Shown here piece by piece: positions 20,322-27,616 of a stretch of 64,000 nt of DNA. Every line of letters starts with the position of its first letter. Positions within the stretch are counted from its first letter, which is position 1. The position numbers and the translations under genes were made by a program. The notes under the pieces are model-generated. The model searched no databases and had not been told where the DNA came from. It was given only the letters and a program-made list of their open reading frames with translations. Location of the stretch: positions 112,421 to 176,420 of the forward strand of contig NZ_AWFF01000043.1 in the NCBI RefSeq assembly GCF_000682755.1, read 5' to 3'. Source of the stretch: Hyphomonas beringensis (GTDB lineage Bacteria; Pseudomonadota; Alphaproteobacteria; Caulobacterales; Hyphomonadaceae).

Positions 20322-20448
20322 GTCCCTAATGTCGTGCGTTTTGCGCCGAATGTGAAGACCTGTCCCCAGCTTTACAGCTTAGGCCTCTAGACGGCCTCTG
20401 CAAATCAGCTGAGATTCTCCAACAAAGCGAAGAAACAAGGGTAGAGCC

Positions 20449-20841
20449 ATGGGAATGTCTGAGCGTGAGGGTCTTGAATTGTGGCGTCGCGCTGTAACGG
20501 CTTCCGTGCGCTCTGACGCACCCGACCTGACAGCCCGCCAGCAGGCCATCCTGATGACCATTGCGCTGACCCCCGGCCCGCATACGGTGCGGGGGCTGGC
20601 AGAGCATCTGAATATTGCCAAGCCGGCTGTGACGCGCGCCCTGGATGCGCTGTCGCGTCTCGATTTCATTCGCCGCATCAAGGATGACAGCGATCTGCGC
20701 AATATCTTCATTGAGCGCACACCTGCCGGAATGAGCTATCTGCGCACATTTTCCGGCCTTGTTCTTGCCGCAGCTTCCGGCAAGGATGACTCTGAACTGG
20801 CGCCGAAAAAGGCAGGTGGAAACTCGACCGCCGCTGCCTAA
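20449..20841 (+). CDS. MarR-family regulator
   Basis: A 130-residue winged-helix protein. LTARQQAILMTIALTPGPHTVRG leads into the DNA-binding helices (AEHLNIAKPAVTRALDALSR), and the wing is RRIKDDSDLRNIFIERT. The C-terminal dimerisation helix is short and ends in an Ala-rich tail. A second in-frame ATG lies 6 bases in (20455). It is followed after 25 bases by an NlpC/P60 cell-wall peptidase gene in the same direction, so the two may form an operon. Ligand and targets unknown. Confidence 0.85.
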   Translation: MGMSEREGLELWRRAVTASVRSDAPDLTARQQAILMTIALTPGPHTVRGLAEHLNIAKPAVTRALDALSRLDFIRRIKDDSDLRNIFIERTPAGMSYLRTFSGLVLAAASGKDDSELAPKKAGGNSTAAA

Positions 20842-20865
20842 AGGTGCCGCAAGGCGAGGCTCGGC

Positions 20866-21708
20866 ATGCCGGAATTTGATGACAAGAGACTAAAGCGCCC
20901 AGATGGCGAGCCTGACGCATGTCAGGTGATTGCGGCTGCGCTGGGCCTGTATGAAGACCCTCATTCAGGCGCCCGCCTGGCGACGCAAGTCCTGCATGGG
21001 GAGATTGTAGACGTCTACGAGCGGCAGGGCGGCTTTGCTCGCGTTCAGTGCCGTCGGGACCGCTACGTGGGATGGGCGCCGCTTGAAGGTCTCTCCGAAA
21101 CCGTTTTTGAGCCCTCGCACAAGATTTCCACGCGACTGGCCCATGCCTATTCCGAGCCGGATCTGAAGTCTGCGCCGAATAGCCTGCTTAGTCTCGGCGC
21201 GCGCCTGACCGTCAGCGGACGGGAAGGGGACTGGTTACATGCCGATCGCGCCGGATGGGTGCACAAGCGGCATGTGGCTGAACTGAATGCGCTGGAGAGC
21301 GATCCGGCCGCGATTGCAGAGCGCTTCCTGGGCGCGCCTTATCTCTGGGGCGCGCGGCAGAGTGTCGGGATCGACTGCACCGGCCTGATGCAACAGGCTT
21401 TTGAGGCTGTGGGTGTCCTGCTGCCGCGCGACAGTGACATGCAATACGCCTGGGCAGGAAGGGACATTCCTGACTGGCGGTCGTCGGGTGCCTTGCGACG
21501 CGGCGACCTTGTTTTCTGGAAAGGTCATGTCGGCATCATGATGGACGCCGAGCACATGATGCATGCCAATGCCTGGCACATGGCGGTCGCAGTGGAGCCG
21601 CTGGAAGGCGCAATTACCCGTATCGCAAACTATTACGCCGAGCCCATAGGGGCCCGGCGTATAGATGTTTCATCTGAAAGAGGGGCGAAGCCAGCCTGGA
21701 TGGCCTGA
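20866..21708 (+). CDS. NlpC/P60-family peptidase with SH3-like domains
   Basis: A 280-residue protein with two SH3-like units (about residues 30-75 and 90-140) and a C-terminal NlpC/P60 cysteine peptidase domain. The catalytic cysteine is C171 in GIDCTGLMQQAF, and the histidine is in GDLVFWKGHVGIM. Such enzymes cleave peptides such as D-Glu-meso-diaminopimelate in peptidoglycan fragments. No signal peptide is visible, which points to cytosolic recycling of wall peptides or a non-classical route. It converges on the cytochrome c gene. Confidence 0.9.
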   Translation: MPEFDDKRLKRPDGEPDACQVIAAALGLYEDPHSGARLATQVLHGEIVDVYERQGGFARVQCRRDRYVGWAPLEGLSETVFEPSHKISTRLAHAYSEPDLKSAPNSLLSLGARLTVSGREGDWLHADRAGWVHKRHVAELNALESDPAAIAERFLGAPYLWGARQSVGIDCTGLMQQAFEAVGVLLPRDSDMQYAWAGRDIPDWRSSGALRRGDLVFWKGHVGIMMDAEHMMHANAWHMAVAVEPLEGAITRIANYYAEPIGARRIDVSSERGAKPAWMA

Positions 21709-21724
21709 CCCCGCGCCGTCAGGC

Positions 21725-22549
21725 TTACTCGCCTTCTTCTTCCGTCGGTGTCGGAGCTTCTTCTTCAAAAGCTTCTTCAGCTGTGGAGTCCGCCGCATCA
21801 GCGTCTTCTTCTACGGCTTCCGTCACGGTTTCATCAGCTGGAGCAGCCTCTTCGGTCGTTGCGTCTTGACCGTCCGTTGCTTCCGCAGGTGCGGCACCTT
21901 CTTCCGTGGTGGCTTCTTCGCCCTCTACAGCTTCGTCACCACCTTCTTCAGCGGCCGGAAGCGGCTCAGGGAAGGGCGGCGGGTTTTCCGTGTTGGAGGC
22001 CAGGTAGGCAATCACGTTGATACGGTCAGCATCGCGGCGCAGGCCGGCAAAGGACATTGACGTGCCACGGGCATAGGAGCTCGGATTGGTCAGCCACTGG
22101 TTGAGATTCTCATAGGTCCATGAGCCACCCATGCCGGAAAGTGCGGCGGAATAGTTGAAGCCTGCATGGTGGGCTTTTTCGGCACCAACCACATTGTGCA
22201 GGTTCGGCCCGGTACCGTTCGAGCCACCGGCTTCGATCGTGTGGCACGTGGTACATTGGCCTTTGAAGGTCCGCTCCCCGCGGGAAACGTCTGCATTGGC
22301 AAGCAGAAGGCCGAGATCGAAGACCTCTTCCTCTTCGCCGCCACTGCCGCCTGCATCAGCAACATCGACGCAGTAGGCGAACTTGGCGCACATCTGCTCC
22401 GACATGGAGGTGGTTTCAGCGTGTTCTTCACCATGGCCGCCTTCGCTTCCATGGCTGAATACGACATTCGACAGTTCGTGCAGAGCGAACAGGCCGAGGG
22501 CGGTGGCCAGCAGCGCACCGAAAATCTTATTGAGACCGAGTTCTCCCAT
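21725..22549 (-). CDS. cycM: Membrane-anchored c-type cytochrome (CycM-like) with acidic tail
   Basis: A 274-residue protein with one N-terminal membrane anchor (about residues 9-30), a monohaem cytochrome c domain (about 85-190) and a long acidic tail. The haem motif is C99-T-T-C102-H103; the axial methionine is probably in GTSMSFAGLRRD. Residues from about 198 to the end are mostly Glu, Ala, Thr and Asp with no regular fold. In Bradyrhizobium, CycM passes electrons from the bc1 complex to cytochrome oxidase. The domain is followed here by divergent pheA, a neighbour pair I recall from other alphaproteobacteria. Confidence 0.88.
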   Translation of the reverse strand: MGELGLNKIFGALLATALGLFALHELSNVVFSHGSEGGHGEEHAETTSMSEQMCAKFAYCVDVADAGGSGGEEEEVFDLGLLLANADVSRGERTFKGQCTTCHTIEAGGSNGTGPNLHNVVGAEKAHHAGFNYSAALSGMGGSWTYENLNQWLTNPSSYARGTSMSFAGLRRDADRINVIAYLASNTENPPPFPEPLPAAEEGGDEAVEGEEATTEEGAAPAEATDGQDATTEEAAPADETVTEAVEEDADAADSTAEEAFEEEAPTPTEEEGE

Positions 22550-22709
22550 GGGGGTTCTTCCTTCGAATCTGTCTGGTCATAACGTCTTGGCGCGCGCCTT
22601 TTGGCACGCTAACGGGTTGCGCACAATATAAACGCTGCGAGATTGAGGCGCTTCCCCCTATCGTCGCGGCGATCCGACGCAGACAAACCCACCGAAAGGA
22701 GCGCGTCAA

Positions 22710-23546
22710 ATGACGGGCAAGATCGCATATCAAGGCGAACCTGGCGCAAATTCGCACATTGCGTGCAATGAGGCCTATCCGAATATGGAGCCGCTGCCGT
22801 GCCGGACTTTCGAGGATTGTTTTGCCGCGGTTGAGCGTGGTGAGGCCGATCTGGCCATGATTCCGGTCGAAAACACGATTGCCGGCCGGGTAGGGGACAT
22901 TCACTACCTATTACCTGGCACACAATTGCAGATTGTCGCGGAATATTACCTGCCGATTCGGTTTCAGCTGATGGCGTTGTCAGGCACGAAGCTGGCCGAT
23001 GTCAAAAAAGCGCGGTCGCATATCATGGGACTGGGCCAGTGTCGTAATTTCCTGCGCCAGCATGATATTGAAGGCGTAACCTCCGCTGATACGGCCGGTG
23101 CAGCGCGTGAAGTCGCTGAATTGGGAGATTCCACGCTCGCGGCCATCGCGCCGCGCCTGGCTGCAGAGGTCTATGGTCTGGAAATACTGGCCGAGAACAT
23201 TGAAGACGCGACGCATAACACAACACGATTCATCATCATGTCGCGCGAACAGGCCGAGATTGAAGCGGGCGATGGCCCGGCCAAGACGGCATTCCTGTTC
23301 GAAGTGCGCAACATTCCGGCCGCCCTTTACAAGGTGCTGGGCGGGTTCGCGACGAATGGCATCAACATGACCAAGCTGGAGAGCTATCTGATCGGCGGGT
23401 CCTTCGTTTCGACGCAGTTCTATGCCGAGATTGCCGGCCATCCGGACGAGCGCAACGTTCAGCTCGCCCTGGAGGAATTGGGATTCTTCTCGCAATCCCT
23501 GAAAATCCTGGGCGTGTTCCCGACATCGGAATACGTGTCGGTCTAG
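22710..23546 (+). CDS. pheA: Prephenate dehydratase
   Basis: A 278-residue monofunctional enzyme converting prephenate to phenylpyruvate in phenylalanine synthesis. The catalytic domain runs from IAYQGEPGANSH to the TRF motif in HNTTRFIIM (near residue 173), followed by a C-terminal ACT domain (about 195-275) for feedback by phenylalanine. The usual ESRP motif of the ACT domain reads ESYL here, as I recall for alphaproteobacterial enzymes. No chorismate mutase domain. The ATG at 22710 follows GAAAGGAGCG. Confidence 0.94.
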   Translation: MTGKIAYQGEPGANSHIACNEAYPNMEPLPCRTFEDCFAAVERGEADLAMIPVENTIAGRVGDIHYLLPGTQLQIVAEYYLPIRFQLMALSGTKLADVKKARSHIMGLGQCRNFLRQHDIEGVTSADTAGAAREVAELGDSTLAAIAPRLAAEVYGLEILAENIEDATHNTTRFIIMSREQAEIEAGDGPAKTAFLFEVRNIPAALYKVLGGFATNGINMTKLESYLIGGSFVSTQFYAEIAGHPDERNVQLALEELGFFSQSLKILGVFPTSEYVSV

Positions 23547-24436
23547 CAGCGATTCATGGAGGCCTTCAGGGCGTCTGCGATGTGATCGGCGAAGAGTTTC
23601 GTCTTTCCGCGCAGGCGCCCTGAGGTCCAGACGCAATTCACGGGGAGGTTCTCGGTCGTCCAGTCTGGCAGTACGGCCTTCAGGCGGCCTTCCGAGACGC
23701 AATTGGCAACCAGCCATTTTGGTCCCAGCACGATGCCGAGGCCTGCCTCTGCGGCCTGCACCAGATTATCTCCGCCTGAAGCAATGAAGCGTCCCTGCAA
23801 TTGGGCGGCGACGGTTTTCCCGTCCTTCGTCAAATGCCATTCCGGATGACGCGCCTTGCGAAAATGCACGGCGCTATGATTCGACAGGTCTGCTGGCGTT
23901 TCAGGTGTCCCCATGCGCTCCAGATAGTCCGGAGACGCCCACAGCGCCTGAGGGGAGTCTGCCAGCTTGCGCATCATAAGGCGGGAATCGTCCAGATGCC
24001 CAAACCTGAAGGCCAGGTCGACGCCTTCCTCGACCAGATCCGTGAAGGAATCGTCCGAGATCACATCGAAGCGAATGCGGGGGTAGCGGTCTGCGAAGTC
24101 AGGAATGGCGGGAATGATGATGCGGCGCGCAAAGGAATTCGAGCATGAAATGCGCAACAGGCCGACCGGTTCATGTTCCAGTCCGCGCACCTCGGCCTCA
24201 GCCTCTTCATAATCGGCGATAAGGTCCACGGCACGCTTGTAAAAGCGCTCGCCGGCTTCGGTCAGGCTGAGCGCGCGTGTGGTGCGCTGGAAAAGGGCGG
24301 CGTCCAGTTGCGCTTCGAGATCCTGTATCCGGCGTGAGACGGTTGGCTGCCCCACGCCCAGCGCAACGGCTGCTTTTGAAAAGCTGCCGGATTCCGCCAC
24401 GCGGACAAACAGGCGCATTGCATCGATCCGGTCCAT
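23543..24436 (-). CDS. LysR-family transcriptional regulator
   Basis: A 297-residue LysR protein. The N-terminal helix-turn-helix (MRLFVRVAESGSFSKAAVAL, then GVGQPTVSRRIQDLE) and the linker helix are followed by a two-lobed periplasmic-binding-like effector domain (about 90-295). The wording (FQRTTRALSLTEAGERFY, FADRYPRIRFDV) fits the large AaeR/DmlR-like branch. Start ATG at 24436 begins MDRIDAMRLF and follows GGGAGCTGAG. It is divergent from the YHS gene, a common arrangement for a LysR target, but the effector is unknown. Confidence 0.92.
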   Translation of the reverse strand: MDRIDAMRLFVRVAESGSFSKAAVALGVGQPTVSRRIQDLEAQLDAALFQRTTRALSLTEAGERFYKRAVDLIADYEEAEAEVRGLEHEPVGLLRISCSNSFARRIIIPAIPDFADRYPRIRFDVISDDSFTDLVEEGVDLAFRFGHLDDSRLMMRKLADSPQALWASPDYLERMGTPETPADLSNHSAVHFRKARHPEWHLTKDGKTVAAQLQGRFIASGGDNLVQAAEAGLGIVLGPKWLVANCVSEGRLKAVLPDWTTENLPVNCVWTSGRLRGKTKLFADHIADALKASMNRC

Positions 24437-24658
24437 CTCAGCTCCCGCTTCCAGTTGGTAGCAGCTTAGACGCAGAAAGATGATTGCGCGAGGGGTGGCG
24501 CTGAAATCATGGATCGGGAAGGGGCTCACGCAAAAGTGGGCCGGGGTCACATGGGTTTGCTTGGCGTGAGAGCCGGGCATGTGAGACAAGATTTCCAAGT
24601 TCGAGGCTGGGCCAGACGATCAGGCCAGCCCTTGCCGGATGTCAGAGAGGGACCTGGA

Positions 24659-25117
24659 ATGAAAATACGTACCATGCTGATGGCTGCCATGATGGCATCT
24701 GCGCCTGCGCTGACGGTCGTGCCTGCTGCCATGGCCGAGCCGCCCATCTATACGGGCCTGTTTTCTGACACCGCGCTTCAGGGCCACGACGCTGTGGCCT
24801 ATTTCACGCAAGGCAAGCCCGTGAAGGGATCAGATGATTTTACCGCGGACTATATGGGTGCAAAGTTCAAATTCAGCAGCGCAGAAAATCGTGATGCCTT
24901 TCTGGCCGATCCGGAAAAATACGCGCCGCAATATGGCGGCTACTGCGCATGGGCCATGGCGGATGGCAATCATGCCAAGGGCAACGCCCGCTTCTGGAAG
25001 ATTGGCGATGGCAAGCTGTACCTGAACTATAATTCCTCCATCCAGAAGAAGTGGGAAGCGGACGAGCCGGGCTTCATTGAGCGTGCCGACCAGGCATGGC
25101 GCGAGATTAACAAGTAA
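24659..25117 (+). CDS. YHS-domain exported protein
   Basis: A 152-residue protein with a Sec signal peptide (cleavage expected after AMA, residue 26) and a YHS-like domain: GHDAVAYFTQGKPVKGSDDF, then KFKFSSAENRDAFLADPEKYAPQYGGYCAWA. YHS domains are thought to bind metals such as copper; this exported form is common in marine alphaproteobacteria and its function is unknown. The ATG at 24659 is preferred over upstream starts because it opens the signal peptide and follows AGAGAGGG. Confidence 0.87.
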   Translation: MKIRTMLMAAMMASAPALTVVPAAMAEPPIYTGLFSDTALQGHDAVAYFTQGKPVKGSDDFTADYMGAKFKFSSAENRDAFLADPEKYAPQYGGYCAWAMADGNHAKGNARFWKIGDGKLYLNYNSSIQKKWEADEPGFIERADQAWREINK

Positions 25118-25544
25118 GGCGAGGCGCCACATTGATTAATTTCTGAACGGACGGGCAAGCACCAGGATTGCGTGCGTTTCAGCGGTGTTCCATCATGATT
25201 CCAAACGCTTTTCAGGCGAAGAGGGACCGGCCTGTTCAGCAATTCTGATTCATATGCAGGTAAATGACATTTCAGAAATCCTGCCACATTTACATGATAA
25301 TCTGTGTGCTGGTTATCTCCAGTACCAAGACCTTCCGGCTTGCGGGCACTCGATGCCGTTTGTCCCTTGCTGGCAAGATGCCCCTGCGCCCCCGCGGTGC
25401 AGGGGTTTTTCGTCAGCTGGGAGATGATTTTCCGTGAAAGCTGAGCGCAGACTTAAAAGGATGTCATGACGCGCATTTAACTACCGTTTGGCAGAGACGC
25501 TGTCCTAGGAGGAGGGCTCCTTCAACTGCCTGAAAGGTGATTTC
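25118..25544. other. 427-base intergenic region with an orphan terminator
   Basis: No convincing protein-coding frame is seen between the YHS gene and the outer-membrane protein gene. A clear intrinsic terminator at 25381-25410 lies about 265 bases after the YHS stop, too far for a simple gene end. The stretch before it (about 25140-25380) may therefore be a small RNA or a long 3' UTR. The last 100 bases hold the promoter and leader of the outer-membrane protein, including GGAGGAGGG at 25509-25516. Confidence 0.5.
25381..25410 (+). terminator. Intrinsic terminator
   Basis: CCCCTGC and GCAGGGG pair across an 11-base GC-rich loop and are followed by TTTTT. Good form for Rho-independent termination on the plus strand; no gene ends directly before it. 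Confidence 0.8.
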
Positions 25545-26114
25545 ATGAAGTATGTTTGTCTCGTTGCAGCCGGGGCGCTCGTTGCGCCAGTCTCTTTGGC
25601 TCAGTCAACGGATGGTAAAGGCTGGTATGGCGGCGTGGGGTATGAATACCTTGTCGTGGACAATGACGCCATCGATGACCGGGAACTGGATGCCCTGTCC
25701 ATTACGGGTGGCCTGAATTTGAATGAACGCTTTGGAGCAGAAATAACGGCGGCGGCAGGCGTTGGCGATGACAGCGTCGATTATGGAAACTACGCTGCCA
25801 AGACGAGCCTCAATCAGCGTATTGATGTGATGGGCGTCGCCCATGTGCCAATCGCCGAGCGCCTGAACCTGACGGGCAAGCTCGGCCTGTCCAATTACGA
25901 GTTCAAGACCAGGGGCTCGGTGCAACTCGCGCCCGATATGCCGGCACAGGGATTCCGGAACATCGATAATGGCTATGCATTGGCTGGCGAGGTTGGTGCC
26001 GAATATTCTCTGACCGAGGACCTGACGATTGATGCAGGTTACACATATTATGATGGCATCGATACAGATACGCAGTTCGACACGTTGAAGGTCGGTATCA
26101 AGAAAAAGTTCTGA
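25545..26114 (+). CDS. Outer-membrane beta-barrel protein
   Basis: A 189-residue protein with a signal peptide (cleavage near VSLA-Q, residue 19) and alternating-hydrophobicity strands typical of an 8-stranded barrel. It opens with GWYGGVGYEYL and ends in the sequence LKVGIKKKF, with the C-terminal phenylalanine used for outer-membrane assembly by the BAM machinery. It belongs to the porin/OmpA-like small barrel group; its function is not known. A bidirectional terminator follows directly. Confidence 0.88.
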   Translation: MKYVCLVAAGALVAPVSLAQSTDGKGWYGGVGYEYLVVDNDAIDDRELDALSITGGLNLNERFGAEITAAAGVGDDSVDYGNYAAKTSLNQRIDVMGVAHVPIAERLNLTGKLGLSNYEFKTRGSVQLAPDMPAQGFRNIDNGYALAGEVGAEYSLTEDLTIDAGYTYYDGIDTDTQFDTLKVGIKKKF

Positions 26115-26115
26115 C

Positions 26116-26150
26116 AATAAAAAACGGGCGGGATATCCCGCCCGTTCCCA
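26116..26150. terminator. Bidirectional terminator
   Basis: ACGGGCGGG-ATAT-CCCGCCCGT (26124-26145) is preceded by AATAAAAA and followed by TCCCATTATTT. It is strong for the minus-strand histone-like gene (T-rich on that strand) and weaker for the barrel gene. Confidence 0.85.
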
Positions 26151-26168
26151 TTATTTCTGTCCGCAAGC

Positions 26169-26510
26169 TTACTTCTTCTTGGCGGCAGGCTTCTTCGCAG
26201 CGGGCTTTTTTGCGGCGGGTTTTGCCGTTTTGGCTGCGGGCTTTTTTACTGCGGCAGCGGCAGCTTTCGGCGCTGCTTTCTTGGCGGCAGGTTTCGCAAC
26301 AGTTTTCTTCGCTACGGTTTTCGTGGCTGCAGGTTTTTTAGCTGCTGGCTTTTTCGCGGCAGGTTTCTTTGCCACAGGCTTCTTGGCAGCGGGTTTCGCG
26401 GCGGCTTTAGGGGCAGCTTTGGCAGCTGGCTTCTTAGCGGCCGGTTTTTTTGTTGCGGTCTTCTTGGCTGCCGGTTTTGCGGCCGGCTTTTTCTTCGTTG
26501 CAGTTGCCAT
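26169..26510 (-). CDS. Histone H1-like Ala/Lys/Pro-rich protein
   Basis: A 113-residue protein made almost only of Ala, Lys and Pro with some Thr and Val, built from degenerate PAAKK/PAKKPA units and starting MATATKKKPAAKP. This resembles the tails of bacterial histone H1-like proteins (HctB, AlgP, alphaproteobacterial HU tails). It is expected to be unfolded and to bind DNA or other polyanions through charge. There is no HU fold, so it is a stand-alone tail. The low-complexity repeats make length changes by slippage likely. It has its own strong terminator. Confidence 0.85.
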   Translation of the reverse strand: MATATKKKPAAKPAAKKTATKKPAAKKPAAKAAPKAAAKPAAKKPVAKKPAAKKPAAKKPAATKTVAKKTVAKPAAKKAAPKAAAAAVKKPAAKTAKPAAKKPAAKKPAAKKK

Positions 26511-26615
26511 GTCGGGTCTCCTGTAAATGGCAAGTGCCAGAATAGAATGATTCTGGGAAAATCAACTCTTATTTTCGCGTCTGAGGGGAGGAAAGAGGCT
26601 TGGCTCCGTATACGG

Positions 26616-27533
26616 TTAATCCGTACGCTCAGCCCATTCCTTCAACAAATGGTGCGCAATGGCCGTTTTCGGCGGACAGAAGAAACGCTCATGTGTTCCG
26701 GCCAGCATTTTGCGCAAATCTTCGCGTGAAATCCATTCTGCAGATTCCAGTTCCTTGTCATCGACCGTAATCTCTTCTGTTTCTGCCTCCAGAATAAGAC
26801 CCACCATGAGCGAAGAGGGGAAGGGCCAAGGCTGGCAGGCTATATATTCCGCAAGTGCAGGATCGCACCGGATGCCGGCCTCTTCGAGAATCTCCCGCGC
26901 GGCGGCCTGTTCGATGGTTTCACCCGGTTCGCAGAAGCCGGCCAGGCAAGACACAAACCCTGCTGGCCAGTTGGCCTGGCGACCAACAAGGCATTTGTCG
27001 CCCTTCACGGCCAACATGATCGCGACAGGGTCTGTGCGCGGAAAATGTTCCGTTCCGCAGGCCGGGCATTCGCGCTTCCATCCGGCTTCCACAAGAGCGG
27101 TCTGCGATCCGCACTTTGCGCAAAATCCGTGCGAGGCATGCCAGAGAAAAAGGCTGCGTGCGGTAGACGCACAATTGGCATCCAGATCACTCATGCGGGC
27201 AGCGGCTGCGCGGAATTCGATGAAGTCTCCAACTCCCGCGACAAGCGAATTTTCAACATCGAATTTTGAGGGCAGATTGACCGCAAACACCGGCGCGCCG
27301 CTCGTATCTTCACCCAGGAACAGACGGGGAGATCCGGGAGAGATCTTTTCGACTTCCGGGCCCATCCACACGAGCCCCCCTTCGGAACTGACAAACGGGT
27401 CTCCATTGCGCATCATCACAATCAAAACATCATCGCGCTGGAAGGCTGTCTCCAGCCAGCCGCCATCACAGCGCCTGTGGGCTGCACGGTCGATTGGTCT
27501 TGCGGCCAGCGGTATATCGTTCGAATTGGTCAT
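26616..27533 (-). CDS. nudC: NAD(+) diphosphatase / RNA decapping hydrolase (NudC type)
   Basis: A 305-residue NUDIX enzyme. An N-terminal domain (about 1-125) is followed by a zinc ribbon with two Cys pairs (FCAKCGSQ and ECPACGTEHFPRTDP) and the NUDIX box GFCEPGETIEQAAAREILEE. The NudC-specific motif after the box, CQPWPFPSSLM, is present, which marks NADH/NAD+ or NAD-capped RNA as substrate rather than other nucleotides. The ATG at 27533 begins MTNSNDIPLA; an earlier frame extension is not family-like. Confidence 0.93.
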   Translation of the reverse strand: MTNSNDIPLAARPIDRAAHRRCDGGWLETAFQRDDVLIVMMRNGDPFVSSEGGLVWMGPEVEKISPGSPRLFLGEDTSGAPVFAVNLPSKFDVENSLVAGVGDFIEFRAAAARMSDLDANCASTARSLFLWHASHGFCAKCGSQTALVEAGWKRECPACGTEHFPRTDPVAIMLAVKGDKCLVGRQANWPAGFVSCLAGFCEPGETIEQAAAREILEEAGIRCDPALAEYIACQPWPFPSSLMVGLILEAETEEITVDDKELESAEWISREDLRKMLAGTHERFFCPPKTAIAHHLLKEWAERTD

Positions 27534-27616
27534 GTGGCGATCCTCACTGATGTCATGGTGACTTGCCGTGACTGGACCAGTTTGTAAACGTGCGCCGCGC
27601 AAAGAAGGAAAGCTTC

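Noticed and set aside
25185..25427. 80-codon plus-strand frame in the gap before the outer-membrane protein
   Set aside because: No ribosome site, odd composition and it runs through the terminator at 25381-25410.
26179..26526. Plus-strand frame of Ala/Gly/Phe repeats opposite the histone-like gene
   Set aside because: Only the complement of the PAAKK repeats; the minus strand has the start, composition and terminator of a real gene.
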